A stretch of 6,142 bases of DNA, from the NCBI GenBank assembly GCA_006227015.1, contig SBGI01000331.1, forward strand, positions 1 to 6,142, given 5' to 3'. The DNA is from Gammaproteobacteria bacterium (GTDB lineage Bacteria; Pseudomonadota; Gammaproteobacteria; Pseudomonadales; Porticoccaceae). Under the pieces are notes generated by a model. It had not been told where the DNA came from. It was given only the letters and a program-made list of their open reading frames with translations, and ran no database searches. Of this stretch, positions 1-6,142 are shown one piece after another. The first letter of the stretch is position 1; the number at the start of each line of letters is the position of its first letter. The position numbers were made by a program, and so were the translations under genes.

Positions 1-1632
1 CAGTCACTGCCTCGCTCTCTGGTGGCGCGAGTGATTTCGGTAATGGGTATCGTCAGCGTTGGCTTTTATCTGTTTTTGCTGTTCACCTCCAATCCATTTG
101 AGCGTGAACTGCCGTTTTCTCCTGTTGAGGGTGCAGACCTCAATCCGCTGCTGCAGGACTTCGGGTTGATTGTTCACCCGCCCATGCTCTACATGGGATA
201 TGTGGGCTTTTCCGTTGCTTTCGCTTTTGCCATTGCCGCGCTTCTGGCCGGGCGTATGGATGCTGCCTGGGCGCGCTGGACGCGCCCCTGGACCAACATT
301 GCCTGGATGTTCCTGACCCTGGGTATTGCCCTGGGTAGCTGGTGGGCCTATTACGAACTGGGCTGGGGTGGCTGGTGGTTCTGGGATCCGGTGGAAAATG
401 CCTCCTTTATGCCCTGGCTGGTGGGTACGGCGCTGGTGCATACGCTGGCCGTGACCGAAAAACGCGGTGTATTCCGCAGCTGGACATTACTGTTGGCCAT
501 CTTTGCTTTTTCACTGAGTTTGCTGGGGACATTCTTGGTGCGTTCCGGGGTGTTAACCTCTGTCCACGCCTTTGCTGCCGATCCGGAGCGGGGTGTGTTT
601 ATCCTGGCTTTCCTGGCAATTGTGGTGGGCGGCTCCCTGTTTCTCTACGCGCTGCGCGGCCCGTCGGTGAGAAGCACGACCAGTTTTAACGGTTTTTCAC
701 GGGAAATGTTCTTACTTATCAATAACATACTGCTGGTCGGCGCCATGGTCATTATCCTTCTGGGCACGCTCTATCCCCTGATTGCCGACGTTATGGATTG
801 GGGCAAAATCTCTGTGGGCCCCCCTTATTTCAACCTGTTTTTTGTGCCGCTGATGCTGGTGCTGGCTGTGTTGATGGCGGTGGGTTCGGTATTGCGCTGG
901 AAGCGCAACAGCCTGGCCGATCTCAGCCGTTTCCTGAATGTGCCGGTCGTTGTGTCACTACTGGCAGGGGCGTTGTTCCCACTTTTCTATGGCGACGAAT
1001 ATTCGTTGATGGCGGCTGTGACCATTGCTGTTGCCATGTGGGTTTTTGCCGTGACTCTGAAAGATATCTGGTTAAAGAGTGGGCATTCCCGTTCCCGCTG
1101 GCATGGTCTGTTGCGTCTCAAGGGTAGCTTTTACGGCATGGTACTGGCCCATATGGGTATTGCGGTCTGCATGGTCGGGGCAGGCATGACCACCATTTAC
1201 AGTGAACAGCGGGATGTGCGGATGGTTCCTGGAGACACGGCAGACATGTCGGGTTATCAGTTTGAGTTTGTCGAAATGCGTCGGGTTCAGGGGCCAAACT
1301 ACATTGCTGACCAGGCCGTGGTGATGGTGACCCGTGATGGACGCGCTGTTGACCAGCTCTATCCGGAGAAGCGTCGTTACATGGCCAGTGGTCAAACCAT
1401 GACAGAAGCTGCCATCGGCAACGGCTTCTGGCGCGATCTTTACGTGGCACTGGGCGAACCGCTGGCAGGTGATGCCTGGGCAGTGAGAATACACATCAAA
1501 CCTTTTGTGCGTTGGATCTGGTTGGGAGGCTTGCTGATCGCATTGGGAAGTTTTATTGCCGTGCTGGACAAGCGCTACCGTCAACAGCGGGCCAGCCAGA
1601 CCGCCAGTGATGCCCTGGCAACCGGTGCCTGA
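1..1632 (+). CDS. ccmF: Cytochrome c heme lyase subunit CcmF, 5'-truncated by window edge
   Basis: CcmF is the integral inner-membrane core of the System I heme lyase. It takes heme from holo-CcmE and, with CcmH and CcmI, ligates it to apocytochrome c in the periplasm. The frame is open from base 1, giving 543 codons. By alignment from memory with the roughly 650-residue E. coli protein, about 115 N-terminal residues lie outside the window. About 12 hydrophobic segments are visible. The tryptophan-rich WWD motif (GWGGWWFWDPVENAS) is at codons 121-135. The four expected histidines are present: HPPMLY at bases 175-177, H at 439-441, H at 565-567 (SVHAF) and H at 1150-1152 (AHMGI). Spacing of the first three matches E. 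coli H173, H261 and H303, that is P-His1, a heme b ligand and P-His2; the fourth corresponds to H491, the other heme b ligand. A periplasmic domain (about codons 400-500) precedes the last membrane segment. The gene ends with TGA inside the ccmG ribosome binding site. The GTG at base 22 is internal, not the true start. Confidence 0.97.
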   Translation, partial: QSLPRSLVARVISVMGIVSVGFYLFLLFTSNPFERELPFSPVEGADLNPLLQDFGLIVHPPMLYMGYVGFSVAFAFAIAALLAGRMDAAWARWTRPWTNIAWMFLTLGIALGSWWAYYELGWGGWWFWDPVENASFMPWLVGTALVHTLAVTEKRGVFRSWTLLLAIFAFSLSLLGTFLVRSGVLTSVHAFAADPERGVFILAFLAIVVGGSLFLYALRGPSVRSTTSFNGFSREMFLLINNILLVGAMVIILLGTLYPLIADVMDWGKISVGPPYFNLFFVPLMLVLAVLMAVGSVLRWKRNSLADLSRFLNVPVVVSLLAGALFPLFYGDEYSLMAAVTIAVAMWVFAVTLKDIWLKSGHSRSRWHGLLRLKGSFYGMVLAHMGIAVCMVGAGMTTIYSEQRDVRMVPGDTADMSGYQFEFVEMRRVQGPNYIADQAVVMVTRDGRAVDQLYPEKRRYMASGQTMTEAAIGNGFWRDLYVALGEPLAGDAWAVRIHIKPFVRWIWLGGLLIALGSFIAVLDKRYRQQRASQTASDALATGA

Positions 1633-1648
1633 GGAGTCCCACGTCGTG
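1629..1648 (+). promoter_or_regulatory. Ribosome binding site deciding the GTG start of ccmG
   Basis: The sequence TGAGGAG (1630-1636) contains the ccmF stop codon and a good Shine-Dalgarno core, 9 bases before the GTG at 1646-1648. This supports GTG 1646 over the ATG at 1556, which lies deep inside ccmF and would add 30 residues before the membrane anchor. Overlap of the stop codon with the Shine-Dalgarno suggests that ccmG translation is coupled to ccmF. Confidence 0.7.
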
Positions 1649-2170
1649 TCGAGATTGAAGTTATTTATCCCGCTGATGGTCTTTGTGGTGTTGGCGATAT
1701 TTCTGCTGAATGGCCTGAGTCGAGATCCCAATGAAATGCCTTCGGCATTGATAGATAGGCCGGTGCCCGCTTTTTCATTGCCGGTGCTGGGTGATCAGCA
1801 GCAGGTGGTGGGCGAGAAAATCTTTCAGGGAAAACCGGCGCTGTTCAATGTCTGGGGAACCTGGTGTATAGCCTGCCGTGTGGAGCACCCTTATCTCAAC
1901 AAGCTGGCCCAGCAGGGTGTGCGCATTATCGGTCTGAATTATAAAGATGACCTTGCCGAGGCTGAAAAATGGCTGGTGGAAAAGGGCGATCCTTACGAGT
2001 TGAGCGTCATTGATGCAGCCGGCCGTCTGGGGCTGGACCTGGGTGTTTTTGGCGCACCTGAAACCTACTTGGTCGATGGTAATGGCACCATTCGTTACAA
2101 ACATGTGGGCGTCATCAATGAGAGCGTCTGGCAAAAGAAAATCCTGCCGGTATGGCAACAGATTCAATGA
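1646..2170 (+). CDS. ccmG: Thiol:disulfide interchange protein CcmG/DsbE
   Basis: CcmG is a membrane-anchored periplasmic thioredoxin-like reductant. It receives electrons from DsbD/CcdA and reduces CcmH or the apocytochrome CXXCH cysteines before heme attachment. From the GTG start it is 174 residues, close to the usual 175-185. A single N-terminal anchor spans residues about 5-23 (LFIPLMVFVVLAIFLL). The thioredoxin fold follows from about residue 35. The active site WGTWCIACRVEH has cysteines at 74 and 77 (bases 1865-1867 and 1874-1876). The cis-proline loop GVFGAPET is at 133-140 and has the form typical of the CcmG/DsbE/ResA/TlpA group. The middle active-site residues are Ile-Ala where most family members have Pro-X, and the Ile uses the rare codon ATA. 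The gene sits 13 bases after ccmF and 9 bases before the CMD-family gene. The family assignment is secure from motif, anchor and context. Confidence 0.95.
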   Translation: MSRLKLFIPLMVFVVLAIFLLNGLSRDPNEMPSALIDRPVPAFSLPVLGDQQQVVGEKIFQGKPALFNVWGTWCIACRVEHPYLNKLAQQGVRIIGLNYKDDLAEAEKWLVEKGDPYELSVIDAAGRLGLDLGVFGAPETYLVDGNGTIRYKHVGVINESVWQKKILPVWQQIQ

Positions 2171-2179
2171 GGAAGCAGT

Positions 2180-2551
2180 ATGGCTGAAGAAGATTATCAA
2201 CGGGGTATGAAAGTTAGGCGCCAGGTGATGGGCGATGTATTTGTCGATCGCGCCATGGATAGCATTACCGAGTTTACCCGTCCGGTGCAGGACTATATCA
2301 ATGAAAACTGCTGGGGCTCCGTCTGGGCCAGGGACACCTTGCCCCTGAAAACCCGCAGTATTATTACTATTGCGACACTGGCGGCCCTGAAATCCCCTAC
2401 AGAACTAAAAGGCCATGTGCGCGGTGCGTTGCGCAATGGTTGTACACCGGAAGAAATTCGTGAGGTCCTGCTGCACACCGCCCCCTACATCGGTGCGCCG
2501 GCTCTTCAGGAAGCCTTTCGTGCAGCGAAGGAAGTGATTGAAGATCTCTAA
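2180..2551 (+). CDS. Carboxymuconolactone decarboxylase (CMD) family protein, role unknown
   Basis: This 123-residue protein resembles the PcaC-type CMD family (AhpD-like helical fold). The family signature is clear: KTRSIITIATLAAL (57-70), then TELKGHVRGALRNGCTPEEI (74-93), then EVLLHTAPYIGAPALQEAF (95-113). Family-conserved positions include H79, G87, T89, E92, H99, Y103 and G105. The redox-active CXXC of AhpD peroxidase partners is absent: the only cysteines are C44 and C88. There is no signal peptide or membrane segment, so it is predicted cytoplasmic. True PcaC decarboxylates 4-carboxymuconolactone in the protocatechuate pathway, but no catabolic genes are nearby, so I do not assign that reaction. 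The start ATG has GAGGAA at 2169-2174, 5 bases upstream; an in-frame ATG at 2207 is a weaker alternative. It lies 9 bases after ccmG and its end abuts or overlaps ccmH, so it is very probably co-transcribed with ccm genes. Its link to cytochrome c maturation is unproven. Confidence 0.88.
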   Translation: MAEEDYQRGMKVRRQVMGDVFVDRAMDSITEFTRPVQDYINENCWGSVWARDTLPLKTRSIITIATLAALKSPTELKGHVRGALRNGCTPEEIREVLLHTAPYIGAPALQEAFRAAKEVIEDL

Positions 2552-2567
2552 AACGGCAATTTGTATG
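2528..2567 (+). promoter_or_regulatory. Competing translation start region of ccmH
   Basis: Two starts are plausible and a third is less so. TTG at 2538 has a good Shine-Dalgarno (AAGGAAG, 2528-2534; 5 bases from AGGA to the start) and would overlap the CMD gene by 14 bases. ATG at 2565 has a better start codon but no visible Shine-Dalgarno, and would depend on ribosomes terminating at 2551. TTG at 2595 would give the most typical short signal-peptide N-region, but the purine run AGAGGG touches it directly, which is too close. Confidence 0.4.
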
Positions 2568-3116
2568 CGAGTTTTTTTTGTTGGTAACAGAGGGTTGAAT
2601 ACCGGGTTTATCCGTTTCGGTGTAACACTGGTATTGCTTGTGCTACTGGTACCGGTTGCCGGGAGCGCGGCGGTAGACGTGAAAAGCTTCAGTAGTGAAG
2701 TGGAGCGGGAGCGCTTCCAGACACTGGTCAATGAACTGCGCTGTCCCAAGTGCCAGAACCAGAATCTGGCCGACTCCAATTCGCCGATTGCTGCGGACTT
2801 GCGCGATGAAATCTATCGCATGCTGGAAGACGGCAAGTCCGACCAGGAAATTGTCGATTTTCTGGTGGCCCGATATGGCGAGTTTGTCCTCTACAACCCG
2901 CCGGTAAAAGCGACAACGCTGCTACTCTGGCTGACACCAGCTGCGTTGCTTGTGATCGGATTGTTGGTTGTTTTTATGGTGCGTCTCCGGCAGCAGCCTG
3001 CTGCGGAGGTGCAAACCGCTCTGGACGGAGATGAGCAGGCCCGTTTGCAGGCCCTGCTTGGGGAAACAAAGTTTAACGCTGGCAGTTCAGTCGACTCTGA
3101 TGGGGACAATCGCTGA
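2565..3116 (+). CDS. ccmH: Cytochrome c maturation protein CcmH (short form)
   Basis: CcmH is a membrane-bound periplasmic thiol oxidoreductase that works with CcmG and CcmF to reduce and present apocytochrome c cysteines. From ATG 2565 it has 183 residues; from TTG 2538 it has 192. The N-terminus carries a hydrophobic signal segment (VTLVLLVLLVPVAGSA) with a plausible cleavage site after AGSA. The hallmark LRCPKCQNQNLADSNSPIA follows, with the redox cysteines at bases 2742-2744 and 2751-2753. The three-helix domain ends near VARYGEFVLYNPP. A single membrane anchor follows (LLLWLTPAALLVIGLLVVFMV), then a cytoplasmic tail of about 40 residues. It lacks the TPR part found in the fused E. coli CcmH, which is supplied here by the separate ccmI. 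Its stop TGA shares a base with the ccmI ATG. The identity is secure; the exact start is not, because an unusual stretch of about 18 residues precedes the hydrophobic core. Confidence 0.93.
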   Translation: MRVFFVGNRGLNTGFIRFGVTLVLLVLLVPVAGSAAVDVKSFSSEVERERFQTLVNELRCPKCQNQNLADSNSPIAADLRDEIYRMLEDGKSDQEIVDFLVARYGEFVLYNPPVKATTLLLWLTPAALLVIGLLVVFMVRLRQQPAAEVQTALDGDEQARLQALLGETKFNAGSSVDSDGDNR

Positions 3117-4306
3117 TGTGGTTTATTTTTGGGCTGTTGTCGCTGGTCGCTGCAACCTTTGTGATTTATCCCCTGTTTTCACGCTCGTCCCGTCAACAAA
3201 ATACGGAACATCCTGATGCCAATGTAGTGCTTTACCAGGAACAGTTGACCGAGCTGGACCGGCAGTTGGCCGCGGGTGAAATTGACAGCGCCCAGCATGC
3301 CGAGCTGGTCGCAGAGCAACAGCGGTTACTGCTGGCCGATGAAAACCTGACAGGCTCACATCGTCAGGCCCGTGGCCGCGGTGCTTGGCTGATTCTCGCG
3401 GGACTCGTGATTGTGCCGCTGTTTGCTTTCAGCCTCTATCAAATGCTCGGTGCCAGTGATGATGTGGCCATCACGAAAATGATGGAAAAACGCCTGCAGG
3501 GCGATCTGGACCAGGCCACAGATGCACAGCTTCGCGAACAGCTGACACAACGCATCAGCAGACGCCTGTTAAGTCAGCCGGACAATATTTACTACCTGGT
3601 TTCCCTGGCGCGCCTGCAGTTGGAGAGCGGGGATATGTTGCAGTCCAGTGCGACCTACCAGAAGGCTGTGGAGGTAAGCCCGGACGACCCGGACCTCCTG
3701 GCTGAATATGCCCAGTCCATGTATTTCGCCTCAGGCAACAAGTTTGTGCCAAGTGCCGAAAATGCCCTTGATCGGGCACTGTCGCTGGACCCTAACAATC
3801 TCACAGCTCTTGGGCTTCAGGGTATTCGCGCGTTTGAAAGTGCAGATTACAAATTGGCTATTGCCAGTTGGCAATCAGCGCTACGGGCGATTTCTCCCGC
3901 CACGCCCCAAGCGCAGGCTTTACAAGCAGGCATCGCGCGCGCCAAACAGCAGTTGGGTGAAGATCTACCCGGATTGCAGGTACAAGTGACGTTGTCGCCT
4001 GAACTGACGGCTGATCCGGAACTGCTGGTTTATGTGTTTGCCAGAGAATGGCAGGGGCCGCCGATGCCTTTGGCGGTAACACGCCTGCAGGTTGCTGACT
4101 TGCCAGCCACGGTAGTTCTGGATGACACCATGGCCATGCCGGGCGGTAAGCCATTGTCTTCAGTGGAGCAGGTTCAGGTGGTTGCCAGGGTGTCTCAAAG
4201 TGGTTCAGCCATTCCCGCGCCGGGTGATCTGGAAGGGGTCAGCGGAGCGTTAAGCCTTGCCAATGGCAGCGTTTCGCAGGCCGTAACCATCGACCGAAAA
4301 TTATAA
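3116..4306 (+). CDS. ccmI: Cytochrome c maturation protein CcmI (TPR apocytochrome c chaperone)
   Basis: CcmI binds the C-terminal region of apocytochrome c and delivers it to the CcmF-CcmH ligation complex. The protein has 396 residues. A first membrane helix is at about 2-20 (WFIFGLLSLVAATFVIYPLF). A cytoplasmic loop with YQEQLTELDRQLAAGEI (40-56) is characteristic of the family. The second membrane helix is at about 90-111. A periplasmic TPR region runs from about 120 to 280, with repeat-like helices such as ATYQKAVEVSPDDPDLLAEY (179-198) and ALDRALSLDPNNLTALGLQG. The C-terminal beta domain (about 286-394) contains VYVFAR, GPPMPLAVTRLQV, LDDTMAMPG and VARVSQSGSAIPAPGDLEG, all typical of CcmI. 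The ATG overlaps the ccmH stop as TGATG, with GGGGA at 3102-3106, indicating translational coupling. It is the last ccm gene in this window. Confidence 0.95.
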   Translation: MWFIFGLLSLVAATFVIYPLFSRSSRQQNTEHPDANVVLYQEQLTELDRQLAAGEIDSAQHAELVAEQQRLLLADENLTGSHRQARGRGAWLILAGLVIVPLFAFSLYQMLGASDDVAITKMMEKRLQGDLDQATDAQLREQLTQRISRRLLSQPDNIYYLVSLARLQLESGDMLQSSATYQKAVEVSPDDPDLLAEYAQSMYFASGNKFVPSAENALDRALSLDPNNLTALGLQGIRAFESADYKLAIASWQSALRAISPATPQAQALQAGIARAKQQLGEDLPGLQVQVTLSPELTADPELLVYVFAREWQGPPMPLAVTRLQVADLPATVVLDDTMAMPGGKPLSSVEQVQVVARVSQSGSAIPAPGDLEGVSGALSLANGSVSQAVTIDRKL

Positions 4307-4436
4307 CCGATGGCCGCTTGTGGCCCCGGTACAGCCGTGTAAAATCAACACCTTTAGCTGCGCTCCCTCGCTGTCAATTTAGGTGGCATTTCGTAGGGTT
4401 TGTTCTGGCAGAAAAGCCAACTTCAAAGAGACATAC
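4307..4436 (+). other. Intergenic gap between ccmI and smc
   Basis: This 130-base gap is the only sizeable non-coding stretch. It holds a weak imperfect hairpin just after the ccmI stop (4306-4330), a candidate promoter (4318-4345), a small 4-bp stem TGGC/GCCA (4406-4419), and a modest Shine-Dalgarno-like AAGAG (4426-4430) 6 bases before the smc ATG. No hairpin followed by a T-run, as expected of a Rho-independent terminator, was found. Transcription could therefore read through from ccm into smc. Confidence 0.6.
4318..4345 (+). promoter_or_regulatory. Candidate sigma-70 promoter for smc
   Basis: A TTGTGG (4318-4323, 3 of 6 match to TTGACA) lies 16 bases before TAAAAT (4340-4345, 5 of 6 match to TATAAT). 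Transcription would start near 4352, leaving a leader of about 85 bases before the smc ATG. The position between two functionally unrelated genes is reasonable, but the -35 match is poor and such matches arise by chance. Confidence 0.3.
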
Positions 4437-6142
4437 ATGCGCCTTAAATGTATCAAACTGGCAGGTTTCAAGTCATTTGTTGACCCAACCACCGTGTCCT
4501 TTCCCAGCAACCTCTGCGCTGTTGTAGGGCCTAACGGTTGCGGCAAGTCCAATATCATTGATGCGGTGCGCTGGGTGATGGGCGAGAGCTCTGCCAAGCA
4601 TTTGCGCGGTGAGTCCATGACGGACGTGATTTTTAATGGCTCCGGTGGGCGCAAGCCAGTTGGCCAGGCATCTATTGAACTGGTATTTGATAATTCCGAT
4701 AGCGCCCTCGGCGGCGAGTACGCCAGTTGGAGTGAAATCTCCATCAAGCGCAAAGTGACCCGGGACGGTCAATCCAATTATTTTCTGAACGGCAACAAAT
4801 GTCGGCGTCGTGATATCACAGATATTTTTCTTGGCACCGGCCTGGGGCCGCGCAGTTATGCCATTATCGAACAGGGCATGATTTCCAATCTGATCGAAGC
4901 CAAGCCCGATGAGCTGCGTGTCTATATCGAAGAAGCGGCAGGCATCTCGAAATATAAAGAGCGCCGCAAAGATACTGAAAACCGCATGCGTCGCACCCAG
5001 GAGAACCTGGAACGTCTGACGGATATCCGCGATGAGCTGGGTCGTCAGTTAGGCCGCTTGGAACGCCAGGCTCAGGCTGCTGAAAAATATGCAGAGCTGA
5101 AAAAAGAAGAACGTCGCCTCAAAGCTGAGCTGCAGGCACTGCGCTGGCGCTTGCTGGAAGGGCAGATGGCCGAGCGCAGAAAAGTCATTAACGAATTTGA
5201 ATTAAAAATAGAAGCACTGGTGACCGAGCGCAGCAGCTGTGATACGTCGCTGGAGCATGCCCGCACCGAATACACGGAATTGGGCGACACCTTCAACGAA
5301 GTGCAGGGTCGCTACTACGCCATTGGCGCCGAGGTGGCCCGCATTGAACAGGCGATACAGCATGTGCAGGATCGCGCCCGTGAGCTGGAGCAGGATCTGG
5401 CCCAGACCGAACGCAACTACGCGGAGTCTGAAGAACATTTGCGCAGTGATCGCCAGAAGGCCGAGAGCTGGCAGCGGGAATTGCAGGATATCGTTCCCGA
5501 ACTGCAACAGGTGACTGCGGCGGAAGAGCTCTCGCAAACAGAACTGACTGCCTCGGAAAGTGCCATGCAGCAGTGGCAATCTGCCTGGGACGACTTCAAC
5601 CAGCGTGCAGCAGCGCCCAGACAGCAGGCAGAGGTGCAGCAGTCCCGTATCCAGCATCTGGAGCAGGTGCTGCGGCGTCTTGGCGAACGCATAGAGAGCA
5701 TTCAACAGGAATACCTGGACTTGGGCGATAGCCAGGTGCAGGAAGAGATAGTGCTGGTGCAGGAGCAACTGGCGGAAGTGGAGCTGTCCCTGGGCGACCA
5801 GCAGGCAAACCTTGAGCGTCTCAATAGTGAGATTGAACAGGCTCGCCAGCAAGGTGATCACGCCAACAGTGAGCTGGATAGGCAGCGGGGCCAATTGCAG
5901 ACCCTGATGGGGCGTCGAGCATCACTGGAAGCTCTTCAGCAGGCGGCACTGGGCGGTGACGATGAACAACAGCAGTGGATTCAAAGTAATCAACTGCAGA
6001 CACAGCCCCGGTTGGCAGAAACCCTCCAGGTTGAAAGCGGCTGGGAAACGGCGGTAGAGGTGGTGCTGGGTAATTATCTGCAGGCCCTGTGTGTCGATGA
6101 CCTCTCGGCCCTGTCGGAACAGTTGGCCAGTTTCAGTAAGGG
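4437..6142 (+). CDS. smc: Chromosome segregation protein SMC, 3'-truncated by window edge
   Basis: SMC is the ATPase core of the SMC-ScpAB condensin, which organises and helps segregate the chromosome by DNA loop extrusion. The frame is open from ATG 4437 to the window end: 568 complete codons, about half of the usual 1,150-1,200 residues. It begins MRLKCIKLAGFKSFVDPTTV, the standard SMC N-terminus, which fixes the start over an in-frame GTG at 4383. Walker A is GPNGCGKS (31-38, bases 4527-4550). The Q-loop region is SYAIIEQGMI (140-149), followed by EEAAGISKYKERR (165-177). The first coiled-coil arm runs from about 170 to 505 and is rich in Glu, Gln, Arg and Leu. The hinge begins near 520-530, with QVESGWETAVEVVLGNYLQA (531-550). 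The second arm, the signature motif and Walker B would lie beyond the window. The type is classical SMC, not MukB. AAGAG at 4426-4430 is a modest ribosome binding site. Confidence 0.97.
   Translation, partial: MRLKCIKLAGFKSFVDPTTVSFPSNLCAVVGPNGCGKSNIIDAVRWVMGESSAKHLRGESMTDVIFNGSGGRKPVGQASIELVFDNSDSALGGEYASWSEISIKRKVTRDGQSNYFLNGNKCRRRDITDIFLGTGLGPRSYAIIEQGMISNLIEAKPDELRVYIEEAAGISKYKERRKDTENRMRRTQENLERLTDIRDELGRQLGRLERQAQAAEKYAELKKEERRLKAELQALRWRLLEGQMAERRKVINEFELKIEALVTERSSCDTSLEHARTEYTELGDTFNEVQGRYYAIGAEVARIEQAIQHVQDRARELEQDLAQTERNYAESEEHLRSDRQKAESWQRELQDIVPELQQVTAAEELSQTELTASESAMQQWQSAWDDFNQRAAAPRQQAEVQQSRIQHLEQVLRRLGERIESIQQEYLDLGDSQVQEEIVLVQEQLAEVELSLGDQQANLERLNSEIEQARQQGDHANSELDRQRGQLQTLMGRRASLEALQQAALGGDDEQQQWIQSNQLQTQPRLAETLQVESGWETAVEVVLGNYLQALCVDDLSALSEQLASFSK

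Noticed and set aside
4..441. A 145-codon open frame on the - strand opposite ccmF
   Set aside because: It is a shadow of conserved CcmF codons including the WWD motif; its Gln/His/Gly/Pro-rich translation resembles nothing known.
1072..1731. A 219-codon open frame on the - strand opposite the ccmF 3' end
   Set aside because: It lies wholly over confidently assigned ccmF and ccmG coding sequence, has His/Thr-rich composition typical of a shadow frame, and shows no domain or plausible operon partner.
2180..2551. Calling the CMD-family gene an AhpD alkylhydroperoxidase or a true pcaC
   Set aside because: AhpD needs a CXXC that is absent here, and no protocatechuate pathway genes are nearby, so only the family-level name is supported.
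4306..4330. Possible terminator hairpin after ccmI (ACCG..GGCC, 6-base loop, GGCC.CGGT)
   Set aside because: The two 4-bp stems are split by an asymmetric internal loop and no T-run follows, so it does not meet the form of a Rho-independent terminator. It also overlaps the candidate -35 element.
4318..4527. A 69-codon + strand frame spanning the ccmI-smc gap
   Set aside because: It runs out of frame into the conserved smc N-terminus, has no convincing ribosome binding site and encodes no recognisable protein.
5202..5894. A 230-codon open frame on the - strand opposite smc
   Set aside because: It is antisense to a well-supported SMC coiled coil. Its leucine- and glutamine-rich translation is the expected reverse image of Glu/Gln/Leu-rich coiled-coil codons, and it shows no recognisable family.

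Overview
The window is ordinary-looking chromosomal DNA of a gammaproteobacterium. It holds the distal part of a System I cytochrome c maturation (ccm) operon, followed on the same strand by the first half of a chromosome segregation gene, smc. The assignment to Gammaproteobacteria is an inference. It rests on the order ccmF-ccmG-ccmH-ccmI, on ccmH and ccmI being separate genes (Pseudomonas-like, not fused as in E. coli), and on an SMC N-terminus that strongly resembles pseudomonad and related SMC proteins as I remember them. I cannot name a genus from sequence reading alone.

Layout, all on the + strand: ccmF (1-1632, 5' end outside the window), ccmG/dsbE (1646-2170, GTG start), a small carboxymuconolactone decarboxylase (CMD) family gene (2180-2551), ccmH (about 2565-3116), ccmI (3116-4306), a 130-base intergenic gap (4307-4436), and smc (4437 to the window end, 3' end outside). 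From ccmF to ccmI the genes are separated by at most 13 bases or overlap, so they look like one transcript with translational coupling. No RNA genes, mobile elements, CRISPR arrays or long repeats were seen. No stretch over 300 bases lacks a gene.

Functionally, CcmF (with CcmH and CcmI) attaches heme to apocytochrome c on the periplasmic side of the inner membrane. CcmG and CcmH are the thiol-redox proteins that keep the apocytochrome CXXCH cysteines reduced. CcmI is the TPR chaperone that presents the apocytochrome. The CMD-family protein is the only unexpected member: it has no signal peptide, no CXXC motif and no known place in the Ccm pathway. SMC is unrelated to heme and probably has its own promoter in the 4307-4436 gap.

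I found no convincing evidence of a new multi-gene system. The points most worth a second look are the CMD-family gene inside the ccm operon, the unusual C-I-A-C active site of CcmG, and the ambiguous ccmH start beside an eight-T tract.
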